This document shows, piece after piece, positions 34,870 through 44,347 of a DNA stretch of 64,000 nt. Source of the DNA: Flavihumibacter stibioxidans (GTDB lineage Bacteria > Bacteroidota > Bacteroidia > Chitinophagales > Chitinophagaceae); assembly GCF_014332695.1 (NCBI RefSeq), contig NZ_MBUA01000012.1, positions 305,858 to 369,857 on the forward strand, written 5' to 3'. The position numbers were made by a program, and so were the translations under genes. The notes below the pieces were generated by a model, which saw nothing but the letters and a program-made list of their open reading frames with translations, was not told the DNA's origin and made no database searches. Within the stretch, counting starts at the first letter, position 1. Each line of letters opens with the position of its first letter.

Positions 34870-36339
34870 CTAAAAATTACGGATAACTTCTTTGGCCACT
34901 ACTTCACCGCTGATCAGGCTGGGTGGCACACCCGGCCCCGGCACAGTGAGTTGGCCGGTGTAAAAAAGATTTTTAACCTTTTTACTCCTGCAGGATGGTT
35001 TCAGTATGGCAGTTTGTTTAAGTGTATTGGCCAGTCCATAGGCATTGCCCTTAAACGAATGGTAGTCATTCACAAAGTCGGAATGTGCAAAACTTCTGTT
35101 CAGCACGACGGCATCTTTGATGGATTGCCCCAGGATTTTTTCCAGCCTTCCGGCCAGTTTGTCAAAATATTGCCGGCGTACCGATTCCGTATCACCGCCA
35201 AGTCCCGCTGCCACCGGTACCAGCAGGAACAGGTTCTCATGTCCTTCCGGCGCAACGGTTGGATCGGTCACCGATGGGGCGCTCATATAAAACAGAGGGT
35301 CCTGCGGCCATTGCGGCTGCTCATAGATATCCCTTGCATGCGTGTCAAACGGACTGTCGAAAAACAGCGTATGATGCTGTACGTCAGTCAGCTTTTTATT
35401 CAGTCCCACATAATACAACAGGCAGCCTGGCGCCATCACCCGCCGGTCCCAGTAGGCATCGGAATAACTCCGGTGCGAGGCAGGCAACAAACTGGTTTCA
35501 ATATGGTGATAATCGGCCCCGCCGATCACAACATCCGCATCATAACGGGCATGGCTAGTGGCTACAGCGGCTGCCACCGAACCGTGGAGTTCAATGGATG
35601 TCACCGGTTCATTGAAACGGAACTTCACTCCCTGTTCCAGTGCCAGTTGGTACATGGATTCCACGATGGAATACATGCCCTTTTCCGGGTACCAGGTTCC
35701 CCCTGCCACATCAGCGTAATTCATCAGGCTGTAAAGCGCCGGCGTATGTTCTGCCATCGCCCCCAGGAACAGGACAGGAAACTCCATCAACTGGCGGAGT
35801 TTGGGGTGACGGAAATATTTGTGCACATGGCTTTTCATGGAAGTGAAGACATCAAGCCGGAAAACCCCGCGGACCAGCTCCCAGTCGGCGAACTCTGCCA
35901 GCGAACGGCCGGGTTTGTGCACCAGCTTGTGAATGCCCACCCGGTATTTGTATGCGGCTTCCTCCATAAACTTTTCCAGCATCGGGCCGGCGCCGGACTC
36001 GATGGACTCAAACAGGTCGCGTACAGCCGCCAATCCCGCCGGCACATCCATTCTGCCATCCTCCCAATAAACCCGGTAGGACGGATCCAGTCTTTCCAGT
36101 TTGTAATAATCGGAAACCGATTTCCCGAACTGGTTGAAGTATCGCTCGAACACATCCGGCATCCAGTACCAGGACGGCCCCATATCAAATGTAAACCCAT
36201 CGGCTTTCCACTGCCTTGCCCTGCCACCCGGCTGGTCGTTTTTTTCCAGCACGGTCACATCCCAGCCCCCGCGGGCCATAAAAGCCGCGGCAGACAAGCC
36301 TGCGAACCCTGAACCAATAATGATTACTTTCTTCGGCAA
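34870..36339 (-). CDS. crtI: Phytoene desaturase
   Basis: 489 residues, the usual length. An FAD-binding N-terminus (IIGSGFAGLSAAAFMARGGW, then VLEKNDQPGGRARQW) and the C-terminal NLFYTGQLTVPGPGVPPSLI are the CrtI marks. It converts phytoene to lycopene in several steps. It follows the ECF sigma gene after 15 bp and precedes crtB. Confidence 0.96.
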   Translation of the reverse strand: MPKKVIIIGSGFAGLSAAAFMARGGWDVTVLEKNDQPGGRARQWKADGFTFDMGPSWYWMPDVFERYFNQFGKSVSDYYKLERLDPSYRVYWEDGRMDVPAGLAAVRDLFESIESGAGPMLEKFMEEAAYKYRVGIHKLVHKPGRSLAEFADWELVRGVFRLDVFTSMKSHVHKYFRHPKLRQLMEFPVLFLGAMAEHTPALYSLMNYADVAGGTWYPEKGMYSIVESMYQLALEQGVKFRFNEPVTSIELHGSVAAAVATSHARYDADVVIGGADYHHIETSLLPASHRSYSDAYWDRRVMAPGCLLYYVGLNKKLTDVQHHTLFFDSPFDTHARDIYEQPQWPQDPLFYMSAPSVTDPTVAPEGHENLFLLVPVAAGLGGDTESVRRQYFDKLAGRLEKILGQSIKDAVVLNRSFAHSDFVNDYHSFKGNAYGLANTLKQTAILKPSCRSKKVKNLFYTGQLTVPGPGVPPSLISGEVVAKEVIRNF

Positions 36340-36354
36340 TGGAACGGAATTAAA

Positions 36355-36855
36355 CTAGTACCTGGCGATCTGGGCTTTTAAAAGTTTCCTTGCAAAGTGA
36401 ATCCTGCTCTTGATCGTTCCCAGGGGCTCACCCAGCATATCGGCGATTTCATGGTATTTGAACCCGTCAAAATACAGCAGGAATGGATTCCTGAAGATCT
36501 CCGGCAGCGTGTGCACGGCTTCCTGGATCTCCTTCATCCGCAGGGTGGACTCGGCGGCATTGGTTGTGGTAACCTGGTTGTAGTCGAGCAGGAATTCATT
36601 GGGGGTATTATCGAAAATGGTGTTCTGCCTCGCCTTCCTGCGGTAATTATTGATGAAGATATTCCGCATGATGGTGTACAGCCATGCCTTAATATTGGTG
36701 CCCACATTATACTTTTCACGGTTGGCAATGGCACGGTACATCGTCTCCTGGAAAAGATCCTGCGCGGCCTCGTTATCACGGGTCAACGTAATTGCAAATG
36801 GGCGGAGAAATTCTGCGTTGTTCACCAGCATCTCATCAAATTCTACGTTAGACAT
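36355..36855 (-). CDS. ECF sigma factor of the carotenoid operon
   Basis: 166 residues. Region 2: FLRPFAITLTRDNEAAQDLF followed by QETMYRAIANREKYNVGTNI and KAWLYTIMRNIFINNYRRKA. Region 4: LPEIFRNPFLLYFDGFKYHE followed by EIADMLGEPLGTIKSRIHFA. It heads the crt operon, and no anti-sigma gene is beside it. The arrangement, a B12-type MerR regulator next to an ECF sigma gene and crt genes, is like the light-induced LitR/LitS and CarH systems. It probably drives crt transcription once the repressor leaves the operator at 36864-36894. Confidence 0.92.
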   Translation of the reverse strand: MSNVEFDEMLVNNAEFLRPFAITLTRDNEAAQDLFQETMYRAIANREKYNVGTNIKAWLYTIMRNIFINNYRRKARQNTIFDNTPNEFLLDYNQVTTTNAAESTLRMKEIQEAVHTLPEIFRNPFLLYFDGFKYHEIADMLGEPLGTIKSRIHFARKLLKAQIARY

Positions 36856-36863
36856 GGCAGTTA

Positions 36864-36894
36864 TGTTTAATTATTAACGATTCGAAGTTAAACA
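36864..36894 (-). promoter_or_regulatory. Inverted-repeat operator upstream of the sigma-crt operon
   Basis: TGTTTAA (36864-36870) and TTAAACA (36888-36894) are perfect complements separated by 17 bp. The site ends 9 bp upstream of the sigma start codon. The same half-sites, 16 bp apart, lie in the carH leader. Confidence 0.7.
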
Positions 36895-36941
36895 ATTTTC
36901 TAAGTTCCACCAACGATATTTATTCCGGGAAATGTTAAAAT

Positions 36942-37832
36942 CTAGTGAAGTCCGGCTACGAATTCCAGCACTTCGGCCAGGGATTTTTTGAAACTGACCA
37001 TCTCCGGGACCTCTTTCCTGTACTGTTGGGCTACCTGGCCTGAGATCACCAGCCGGTGGGATGGGCATCGCAGGCTGTAGGCATGCAGGAACTTGTCGAA
37101 GCTGAAATTGTTGGCCACCGAGGTCAGGTGTGAGTACAGGAAATCGGGCTTTTTCAGGTTCGCAACAAATTCCACATCTTTCAGGGGCAGATTGGCTCCC
37201 AGGTAAATTACGTGAACGCCCCTGCTCTTCAGCAGGTAGTAGGCGTAGAGGAGACCCAGCTCATGGTGCTCACCTTCCGGAAGAAACAGTAACACGGTTT
37301 GCTGCATTTTAACATGGGAGAAAGCCCCTTCGATGCCGACAATCAGTTTTTGACGTATGATATTGGTAACCAGGTGTTCCTGGGCCGGATTGATATGATT
37401 CGTCATCCACAATATCCCGATTTTCTCCAGGAAGGGAAAGAGAAGCTGTGTTATAGTTTTGTCAATTCCCCGCGAGCTGATATGCTGGTCCAGCAGGAGC
37501 TCAAACCTCTCCATATCCATATCCACCATAAACTGGATCAGTTCGTTGATCAGCCTTTCCTGCTGCGCCTGGGCATTACCAAGGGCAACGATCCTTTCGC
37601 GGATCTCCTCCGGCTGCATCTTATCAATATGCGAGATCTTGTAACCATACTTGTTCAGCAGGGCGATGTTCAGCACAGCTTTCAGCTCTTCGGAGGTATA
37701 ATAGCGGATATTGGTATCCGTTCGCCGGGGCTTCAGGAAATTGTATCGCTGTTCCCAGATGCGGATGGTATGGGCCTTAATACCGGAAAGATTCTCGAGG
37801 TCCCTGATGGTAAATGCATTCATGACCGGCAT
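36942..37832 (-). CDS. carH: CarH/LitR-like MerR regulator with B12-binding domain (probable photoreceptor)
   Basis: 296 residues (an ATG at 37823 gives 293 and fits the family start MNAFTIRDLE). A MerR helix-turn-helix (LSGIKAHTIRIWEQRYNFLK, then RYYTSEELKAVLNIALLNKY) covers residues 5-75. A four-helix cap follows with the W-x9-EH motif of B12 photoreceptors in WMTNHINPAQEH. A Rossmann-like B12-binding domain has the ligand motif ExHxxG in GEHHELGLLYAYYLL and YLGANLPLKDVEFV. In the dark such proteins bind adenosylcobalamin and repress; light breaks the Co-C bond. The residue after the Trp is Met, where I recall His in the Thermus protein. It lies between two copies of the operator. Confidence 0.9.
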   Translation of the reverse strand: MPVMNAFTIRDLENLSGIKAHTIRIWEQRYNFLKPRRTDTNIRYYTSEELKAVLNIALLNKYGYKISHIDKMQPEEIRERIVALGNAQAQQERLINELIQFMVDMDMERFELLLDQHISSRGIDKTITQLLFPFLEKIGILWMTNHINPAQEHLVTNIIRQKLIVGIEGAFSHVKMQQTVLLFLPEGEHHELGLLYAYYLLKSRGVHVIYLGANLPLKDVEFVANLKKPDFLYSHLTSVANNFSFDKFLHAYSLRCPSHRLVISGQVAQQYRKEVPEMVSFKKSLAEVLEFVAGLH

Positions 37833-37835
37833 TTT

Positions 37836-37871
37836 TTGTGTTTAATGATTATTACGTAAAGTTAAACACAA
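37836..37871 (-). promoter_or_regulatory. Inverted-repeat operator upstream of carH
   Basis: TTGTGTTTAA (37836-37845) and TTAAACACAA (37862-37871) are perfect 10-bp complements with a 16-bp spacer. The site starts 4 bp before the first possible ATG, so binding should repress carH itself. It shares TGTTTAA/TTAAACA with the sigma-crt leader. Confidence 0.75.
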
Positions 37872-37904
37872 AAGAAGGAGCAAAGGTTCGGAAAAATTTC
37901 GGGA

Positions 37905-38984
37905 TCAGGCTACCCGCGGTGCAGGGCGATAGTTGAAATACCGTTTCATGTCGAGGAATTTCTTCTCGAAGGCATAATAACTGATGGCAGCCACCAGGAA
38001 GGTGGCCATAATGCTGGTGAGGAGGTTGACCCATGTATTGCCGGAGTCGAGAAAAGTGCGGATCAGCTCAAAACAGGCCAGGTGGTAGATGTAAAGGCCA
38101 TAACTGATGCGGCCGGAGAAGCGAAGGGGAGTGGATTGCAGGATTCTTTTGACCCAATGGTTGTCGGGCAGGCAGACCACCCAGCCGATCACTGAAAAAT
38201 AGAGGGCGCCGAAAAAGAGGTATTTCACCACCTGGATGACCGGGTGATCCAGTCCGTCATAGATATACCAAAGCCCTCCCGCGACAAGCAGCACGGACAA
38301 TCCCCAGCGGGCAAAGGTTCCGGATTGTTCCCGGTTGAATTTTTGTTTCTGTTCCAGGATGGCCAGGAAGGAGCCGATGGCCAGTTCGTCCATCCGGGTG
38401 AAGGTGAAGTAATACACCATATTACCGTTCAGCACCAGCATTATCCGGGTGAAGATGGCTGCGAAAATGATCACCCCTATGGCTGTTTGCAGTTTCTCAT
38501 TGTTCAGGAAGAACACCAGCAGAGGCCAGAAAAGGTAAAAATGTTCTTCAATAGCCAGTGACCAGTAATGAGAAGGTCCGCTGCTATTCCAGTTGAAAGT
38601 CACGGCAAAATCCTGCAGGTAAACCCAGAAAGCAAGTTGCTGCCGGGCACCCACTGTTGGCTGGTTAAGGACCAGGGGTAATAAAAAATAGTAAATCGCC
38701 AGGAAAAGAAAATAGAGGGGGAAGATCCGGAGGGTGCGCCGCATATAGAACTGGCGGAAATAATGCTGTGCCCCCCTTGAATTGATAAGGATCCGGGTGA
38801 TGAGAAAACCAGACAGGACAAAAAACAGGGAAACGCCGGAAGCCCCCAGCGATGTTATGGTATGAACAACAGGGGGATAGGCCCCCACCTGAGCAAAGAG
38901 TTCAAAAAAGTGGAAGAACATGACCATTAAGGCAGCAATAGCTCTAAGGCCATCCAATTCATACCTGTATGACAGGGGCTGCAC
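37905..38984 (-). CDS. Acyltransferase-3 family membrane protein
   Basis: 359 residues, about ten hydrophobic helices. YELDGLRAIAALMVMFFHFF and SLFFVLSGFLITRIL are the family's N-terminal marks, and HYWSLAIEEHFYLFWPLL carries further conserved residues. Such proteins transfer acetyl or other acyl groups to sugars in the membrane or periplasm. It lies just outside the polysaccharide operon, after the YwqE-type gene. Confidence 0.88.
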   Translation of the reverse strand: MQPLSYRYELDGLRAIAALMVMFFHFFELFAQVGAYPPVVHTITSLGASGVSLFFVLSGFLITRILINSRGAQHYFRQFYMRRTLRIFPLYFLFLAIYYFLLPLVLNQPTVGARQQLAFWVYLQDFAVTFNWNSSGPSHYWSLAIEEHFYLFWPLLVFFLNNEKLQTAIGVIIFAAIFTRIMLVLNGNMVYYFTFTRMDELAIGSFLAILEQKQKFNREQSGTFARWGLSVLLVAGGLWYIYDGLDHPVIQVVKYLFFGALYFSVIGWVVCLPDNHWVKRILQSTPLRFSGRISYGLYIYHLACFELIRTFLDSGNTWVNLLTSIMATFLVAAISYYAFEKKFLDMKRYFNYRPAPRVA

Positions 38985-39027
38985 TATATAAATTTACCCC
39001 TATATAAACGAAGGGCAAAATTTATTA

Positions 39028-39774
39028 TTATGTCCACAGCGAATTCAGTAACCGGCCGTTGTCCAGGATGTGTTCAACCATTGGTTGCAGGGAGGGGGAT
39101 ACACGAAGGGCTTCAAGATGTCGTTGGTGGTGGAGATCGGAACCCAGGAAGCTCACCAGGTTTTGTTTGATGAGCCACTGCGCCAGTTGAAGGGCGGGTT
39201 TGCCGTAGTAGCCCGTGAGGGAATTAAGGTTTACCTGAAGCAATACCCCCATATCAGCGATCTCGCGGAAAATGGAAGGCTGGGCGGACAGGTAATTGTA
39301 ACGTTCGGGGTGGGCCAGCACGGGTATGTAACCCTGGATCTGGAGGTCGAAGAAGACCTGTTTCCAGTCGAAGGGCAGGCTGACGAAGGAGAATTCGACC
39401 AGCACAAAGTTCTGCGCGAGGGTACGCAGGGGAACCTTATTCCTGAGCATTTCGGTGAAATGGTCATCCATCATGTATTCGGCTGCGGCGGAAAGTTGCA
39501 GTGACCGACCCGCTCTTTCAGCGGCCAGTTTCAGTTCATCTCCCGCCTGTCCGATCGTTTCATCGGTATTGCGGTAGAGGTCCCACAACACATGCGGGGT
39601 GGTGATGAAATTCCTGAAACCAAGTTCCTCCAGTCCCTTTATCAGTTCCAGGGAAGTATCCGTATCCGGCGAGCCGTCGTCAATACCCGGCAGCAGGTGC
39701 GAGTGCATATCGGTGCCGATGCCGGAGAGGTCGATACGGGAAGAAGGTTTATTTCGGCGGAAGATGGAGAACAT
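39028..39774 (-). CDS. CpsB/YwqE-type tyrosine phosphatase (PHP fold)
   Basis: 248 residues. GTDMHSHLLPGIDDGSPDTD is the metal-binding start of PHP phosphatases, with ITTPHVLWDLY, PVLAHPERYNYL and LGSDLHHQRHLEAL carrying further His/Asp ligands. CpsB/CapC-type enzymes dephosphorylate the tyrosine tail of the polysaccharide co-polymerase kinase. A matching kinase with a Tyr-rich tail is at the far end of the cluster (62.2-64 kb). Confidence 0.9.
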   Translation of the reverse strand: MFSIFRRNKPSSRIDLSGIGTDMHSHLLPGIDDGSPDTDTSLELIKGLEELGFRNFITTPHVLWDLYRNTDETIGQAGDELKLAAERAGRSLQLSAAAEYMMDDHFTEMLRNKVPLRTLAQNFVLVEFSFVSLPFDWKQVFFDLQIQGYIPVLAHPERYNYLSAQPSIFREIADMGVLLQVNLNSLTGYYGKPALQLAQWLIKQNLVSFLGSDLHHQRHLEALRVSPSLQPMVEHILDNGRLLNSLWT

Positions 39775-39791
39775 GCCGCAAGTTAAGGAGG

Positions 39792-39824
39792 AAAAAAGAA
39801 ATCCCGCAGGACTGACCTGCGGGA
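39792..39824 (-). terminator. Rho-independent terminator after fcl
   Basis: On the minus strand TCCCGCAGG, a five-base loop and CCTGCGGGA form a perfect 9-bp stem, followed by TTTCTTTTTT. It marks the end of the polysaccharide transcript. Confidence 0.9.
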
Positions 39825-39852
39825 CTCACATGAAATTTATGCAAACAGAATA

Positions 39853-40779
39853 TCAGTATTTCGACTTAAACTCCTCGTACACACTTGCAATACCCTGCTC
39901 CAATTCGATCTGGTGTTTCCAGCCAAATGAATGTAGTTTGTCAACATTCATAAGCTTGCGTGGTGTGCCATCGGGCTTGGACAGATCGTGTACTATCTCA
40001 CCTTCATAACCTACGATCTTTTTTACCAGCAAAGCCAGGTCTTTTATGGCAATATCATCCCCCACACCAATGTTTACCAGGCCCGGTTCATTGTAGTGCT
40101 GCATCAGGTAGTAACAGGCATCTGCAAGGTCGTCGGCATGAAGGAACTCACGGCGGGGGGTACCCGTACCCCACATGGTAACAGTAGGTTCGTTGTTCAG
40201 TTTCGCCTCATGAAACTTGCGGATCAATGCAGGCAGCACATGTGAATTATTCAGGTCGTAATTGTCATTGGGACCATATAGATTGGTCGGCATCACAGAA
40301 ATAAAATTGCAGCCATACTGTGAGCGGTAAGCATCACAAAGTTTAATACCGGCGATCTTGGCAATCGCGTAGGGTTCATTAGTAGGTTCCAGTTCACCCG
40401 TCAGCAGGTATTCTTCCTTCAATGGCTGTGGAGCCATTTTTGGATAGATACAGGAAGATCCCAGGAACATCAGTTTCTTCACCCCATTTACATAGGAAGA
40501 ATGGATCACATTGTTCTGGATCATCAGGTTATCATACAGAAACTCGCCCCGATAGGTATTATTGGCCAGGATGCCTCCTACCTTGGCCGCAGCCAGGAAC
40601 ACATAATCGGGTTTTTCCGCAGCAAAGAAATCGGCCACGGCCTGCTGGTTGCGCAGGTCCAGTTCTTTTGATGTTCTCAGTACGAAATTGGAAAACCCTG
40701 CTTTCTGCAGGCGCCTGTGTATAGCAGAACCGACCATCCCTCGATGGCCGGCTATATAAATTTTAGAAGAGATATCCAT
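39853..40779 (-). CDS. fcl: GDP-L-fucose synthase
   Basis: 308 residues from the ATG at 40779; upstream in-frame ATGs lie in a tandem repeat. NADPH-dependent epimerase/reductase making GDP-L-fucose. Marks: [38 protein letters not shown] and the YxxxK pair in [18 protein letters not shown]. It follows gmd, whose product it uses. Confidence 0.96.
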   Translation of the reverse strand: MDISSKIYIAGHRGMVGSAIHRRLQKAGFSNFVLRTSKELDLRNQQAVADFFAAEKPDYVFLAAAKVGGILANNTYRGEFLYDNLMIQNNVIHSSYVNGVKKLMFLGSSCIYPKMAPQPLKEEYLLTGELEPTNEPYAIAKIAGIKLCDAYRSQYGCNFISVMPTNLYGPNDNYDLNNSHVLPALIRKFHEAKLNNEPTVTMWGTGTPRREFLHADDLADACYYLMQHYNEPGLVNIGVGDDIAIKDLALLVKKIVGYEGEIVHDLSKPDGTPRKLMNVDKLHSFGWKHQIELEQGIASVYEEFKSKY

Positions 40780-40793
40780 ATTGTTTTTTGTAT

Positions 40794-40820
40794 TCATTGA
40801 CCCATTGACCCATTGACTCA
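40794..40820. repeat. Tandem CATTGACC repeat between gmd and fcl
   Basis: CATTGACC/CATTGACT occurs three times in a row in the fcl leader. It adds weak in-frame start codons that I do not use. Confidence 0.7.
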
Positions 40821-40825
40821 TTCAC

Positions 40826-41941
40826 CTACTCATACTGATTCTTCACATAATACCCGCTTTCTTTCAGCAGTTTTTCCTTACGGAAAGATTCCACATCGGC
40901 AGCAACCATTTCCTTTACCAGGGCGGGTAAGTCGTATTTGGGTTCCCAGCCGAGCTTGGTCTTGGATTTGGTGGGGTCGCCGATTAGCAGGTCCACCTCA
41001 GTGGGACGATAATAACGGGGATCCACAGCCACTACTTCCCGACCGATTTCGAGTTGAAAATCAGGATTGCTGCAGGCAACGACCTTGCCCACTTCTTTTT
41101 CATTTTCACCGCTGAATTCAACCTGCACCCCTACTTCCGCGAATGCCATCCGGACGAACTCACGCACGGGGGTTGTCACGCCCGTAGCGATCACATAGTC
41201 TTCGGGGGTATCCTGCTGAAGAATGCGCCACATGGCTTCTACATAATCCTTGGCATGGCCCCAGTCGCGCTGCGCATTGAGGTTACCCAGGTATATCTTA
41301 TCCTGCAGTCCGAGGGCGATCTTGGCCACACCACGGGTGATCTTGCGGGTTACAAAGGTTTCACCTCGGAGGGGTGATTCGTGGTTAAACAGGATTCCGT
41401 TTACCGCGAACATGCCATAAGCTTCACGATAATTTACCGTGATCCAATAGGCATACATTTTAGCCACTGCATAGGGAGAGCGGGGGTAGAATGGGGTGGT
41501 TTCACTTTGGGGAACTGCCTGCACCAGGCCATACAGTTCTGAAGTGGAAGCCTGGTAAACTTTAGTCTTTTTGGTGAGCCCAAGCAAACGTACGGCTTCC
41601 AGTATGCGAAGTGTACCAATACCGTCGGCATTGGCTGTGTATTCGGGTTCTTCAAAACTCACCGCCACATGACTCATGGCAGCGAGGTTATAGATTTCAT
41701 CCGGCTGAGTTTCCTGAATGATCCGGATGAGGTTGGTGCTGTCGGTGAGGTCGCCGTAATGAAGTTTCAGGCGAACATTTTTCTCATGGGGATCCTGGTA
41801 GAGGTGGTCAATCCTGTCTGTGTTAAAAAGGGAAGTGCGGCGTTTAATGCCGTGAACGTAATATCCTTTTTCCAGCAGGAGTTCAGCCAGGTAGGCGCCA
41901 TCCTGGCCGGTGATACCTGTAACGAGTGCGACTTTAGACAT
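40826..41941 (-). CDS. gmd: GDP-mannose 4,6-dehydratase
   Basis: 371 residues. Makes GDP-4-keto-6-deoxymannose, the precursor of GDP-L-fucose. Marks: [34 protein letters not shown], and [20 protein letters not shown] with the YxxxK pair. With fcl it shows that the polysaccharide contains fucose or a related deoxysugar. It starts 5 bp after a glycosyltransferase gene. Confidence 0.97.
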   Translation of the reverse strand: MSKVALVTGITGQDGAYLAELLLEKGYYVHGIKRRTSLFNTDRIDHLYQDPHEKNVRLKLHYGDLTDSTNLIRIIQETQPDEIYNLAAMSHVAVSFEEPEYTANADGIGTLRILEAVRLLGLTKKTKVYQASTSELYGLVQAVPQSETTPFYPRSPYAVAKMYAYWITVNYREAYGMFAVNGILFNHESPLRGETFVTRKITRGVAKIALGLQDKIYLGNLNAQRDWGHAKDYVEAMWRILQQDTPEDYVIATGVTTPVREFVRMAFAEVGVQVEFSGENEKEVGKVVACSNPDFQLEIGREVVAVDPRYYRPTEVDLLIGDPTKSKTKLGWEPKYDLPALVKEMVAADVESFRKEKLLKESGYYVKNQYE

Positions 41942-41946
41942 AATTT

Positions 41947-42696
41947 TTATTTGATAAGGAATTGTGTCAATTTTCTAAAAGGTTTCAAAGGTATGGTAAA
42001 AAAATATGGGGTTAACCCGTTTATATCCCATGCCCGGCGGTCTTCGCGGTTGGCACGCCAGCGGTTGGTAAGGCTGGCATTGCTCATACCGCCTACCCGC
42101 ATTTTTACGGTTACTTCAGGCAGGTAGGCAGCAGGAAGATTGTATCTAACCAGGAAACGCAGCATCAACTCATAATCAGCGGCTGATTTAAAACTGGTAT
42201 CAAAAACGCCGCAGTCATCATATAATTGTTTTCTTACAAAAAAAGTCGGATGCGGCGGCATCCACCCATAAAAAAAATTCTGCGAACTGTATTCTCCAGA
42301 CTTCCAGTATCGAACCACCTTGTTCAGGTTGTTGGCTTTCACATACTGCAGGTCCGAGTACACCGCCTGTACATCCGGATCCTTAAACAACCGGGCCACA
42401 TATTCCAGTACGCGGTTGTGGGCATAGATGTCATCGGAATTCAGGATGCCCACCACATCTCCGGATGCAAGGGTTATACCCTTGTTCATTGCATCGTAAA
42501 TGCCCTTGTCTGGCTCAGAAATCAATTTGGCCACATGCGGGTGCCGGGCTACCAGGTCCAGTGTTTGATCGGTGGATTTCCCATCGATGATGATATGTTC
42601 TATGTATGGGTAAGTCTGACGCCCGACACTAATGAGTGTGTCTTCAACAGTAGCAGCACTGTTATAAGTGGCTGTTATAACGGAAATGGTACACAT
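41947..42696 (-). CDS. Glycosyltransferase family 2
   Basis: 249 residues with a GT-A fold: [20 protein letters not shown], then [20 protein letters not shown] and [20 protein letters not shown]. The DxD-like site is in [10 protein letters not shown]. It transfers a sugar to the growing repeat unit; donor and acceptor unknown. The type is common next to gmd/fcl in fucose-containing EPS loci. Confidence 0.93.
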   Translation of the reverse strand: MCTISVITATYNSAATVEDTLISVGRQTYPYIEHIIIDGKSTDQTLDLVARHPHVAKLISEPDKGIYDAMNKGITLASGDVVGILNSDDIYAHNRVLEYVARLFKDPDVQAVYSDLQYVKANNLNKVVRYWKSGEYSSQNFFYGWMPPHPTFFVRKQLYDDCGVFDTSFKSAADYELMLRFLVRYNLPAAYLPEVTVKMRVGGMSNASLTNRWRANREDRRAWDINGLTPYFFTIPLKPFRKLTQFLIK

Positions 42697-42702
42697 ATTA
42701 AA

Positions 42703-43263
42703 TCAGGGTTGGCCAGGAATGATTCTTTCTTTTACAGGTACAGCAGGATTTCCCTGATAAATCATATAAGGAAACAGATTTTTAGTAGCTACCGATTTGG
42801 CAGTTAGTACGGAATGGGAGGCGCAGGTCACTCCAGGACAGACCAGTGCCTGCGCACCGATCCAAGCCCCTTCTTCCAAGATGATTGGCCTTACCATAAG
42901 TTCAAAAGTTGGACTGGTATAATCATGGTTGCCGGTCAGTAAAAATGCGCCCTGCGACAGGCAACAGTTTGCCCCGATGGTAACCTGTACAAGATTATCT
43001 ATCCACACATTTTCACCAATCCAGGAATGATCACCAATACTCAGCAACCAGGGATATTTGATATTCACCTGGGGCTTGATTACCACAGATTGGCCAATGC
43101 GCGCACCGAAAGCTTTTAACAATGCTCTTTTTACAGATGAAACCGGAACAAGATAGGACCTGAAAACCACGGCATTCACCACATACCAGCACAGTCGTTT
43201 CAGTTTCCCCGCACCGGGATCAAACCACTGGTTATTGTAGGCGGACAAATTTGTTTTAGACAT
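42703..43263 (-). CDS. WcaF-like hexapeptide O-acetyltransferase
   Basis: 186 residues from the ATG at 43263. Left-handed beta-helix acetyltransferase: YNNQWFDPGAGKLKRLCWYV is the WcaF-type start. Hexapeptide repeats follow (IGQSVVIKPQVNIKYPWLLS, IGENVWIDNLVQVTIGANCC), with catalytic His in LTGNHDYTSP. It acetylates a sugar of the repeat unit in the cytoplasm. It overlaps the next gene by 8 bp. Confidence 0.9.
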   Translation of the reverse strand: MSKTNLSAYNNQWFDPGAGKLKRLCWYVVNAVVFRSYLVPVSSVKRALLKAFGARIGQSVVIKPQVNIKYPWLLSIGDHSWIGENVWIDNLVQVTIGANCCLSQGAFLLTGNHDYTSPTFELMVRPIILEEGAWIGAQALVCPGVTCASHSVLTAKSVATKNLFPYMIYQGNPAVPVKERIIPGQP

Positions 43264-44347
43264 CTTGCAATAATTCCAGGTATACAAATTTTTGCAGGGC
43301 AGCAATCTGTTCCAGGCTATATCCTGCTTTTATAAACTGGTAACAGGCGGCTCCTTTTAACGCTATCTCCTCCCTGGCAGTTGTTGCCACTTTCTCCAAT
43401 ACAGGTGCTATGACCGCCGGGTCCGGTTTCACATCGATTGCCAGACCGGCATCAAATGCTTCATTGAAATTGCATTCGCGGCTAATTAGCGGAATAGCAC
43501 CTTTTTCCATGGCTTCAATGACCGAAGTAGGGAAGCCTTCGCTATAAGAAGGCAGTACATAAAAATGGGCCGAGGCCAGGAGTTCATCCCTTGAACTGCC
43601 CTTAACCACCCCAACATATCGAATATTATTTGTTTTTTTTATCAATGGTTCTATCAGTGGCAATTCACCTTCATCCGGACCAGCGATAAGTAACTGGTAT
43701 CCAGAATCATTATTCAAAGAAGAACGCAGCCAGGCATTTACAAGGTGTACAATGCCTTTTTTTTGGTGGAGTCGGGCCATGAAGACAAAGATCATTGGAG
43801 TATTCTCCTTTATAACTTTAAATTCTGATTCGCATTCAACGCCATTTGGAACAAGGATTACATTCTTGGCTGGAAAGAGTTTTTTCAGGTTTTGAGCTTC
43901 AGAACTACTTACCGCCCTTATCAAATCAGCCTTTAATATCATGCGTCTCTCAAAAAATTTAAGGTACAGCTTCTTCTTCCATTTCTTATGCTGCAGGGGC
44001 CATGGCTCCAGCATTCCATGCGGAACATATATCCATTTATACCCCAGTTTTTTCAGAAAAGCTCCCCAGTGCGTAGCAAACTGCCAGCAGCCATGTGTAA
44101 CAATGATATCATTTGCAGTATCAAGCTGTCTGGAATGTATGAGACTTTTTAGGTATGAAATTGTTAACGACTCAAGAGGGTATGCAGGGATAGTTATTTG
44201 TCCTGGAATGCTTGTAACTGAATTTGCCGGAAACCAAACTTCGGAATCAATACCAAATGCCCCAAGCAAGTTACCAGTACTACAAGCTGATTGCCATACA
44301 CCTAAGTTGATTGGGGCCAGGGTGTCAACTAAATTAATGATTCGCAT
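43256..44347 (-). CDS. Glycosyltransferase family 4
   Basis: 363 residues, GT-B fold. An N-terminal part with ACSTGNLLGAFGIDSEVWFP and WIYVPHGMLEPWPLQHKKWK is followed by the nucleotide-sugar domain (IFVFMARLHQKKGIVHLVNA, then VLPSYSEGFPTSVIEAMEKG). It overlaps the Wzy-like polymerase gene by 14 bp. Confidence 0.92.
   Translation of the reverse strand: MRIINLVDTLAPINLGVWQSACSTGNLLGAFGIDSEVWFPANSVTSIPGQITIPAYPLESLTISYLKSLIHSRQLDTANDIIVTHGCWQFATHWGAFLKKLGYKWIYVPHGMLEPWPLQHKKWKKKLYLKFFERRMILKADLIRAVSSSEAQNLKKLFPAKNVILVPNGVECESEFKVIKENTPMIFVFMARLHQKKGIVHLVNAWLRSSLNNDSGYQLLIAGPDEGELPLIEPLIKKTNNIRYVGVVKGSSRDELLASAHFYVLPSYSEGFPTSVIEAMEKGAIPLISRECNFNEAFDAGLAIDVKPDPAVIAPVLEKVATTAREEIALKGAACYQFIKAGYSLEQIAALQKFVYLELLQDV

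Noticed and set aside
34951-36312. A 453-codon open frame on the plus strand
   Set aside because: It lies exactly opposite crtI, has no family features and a composition rich in His, Gln and Arg, as expected of an antisense shadow.
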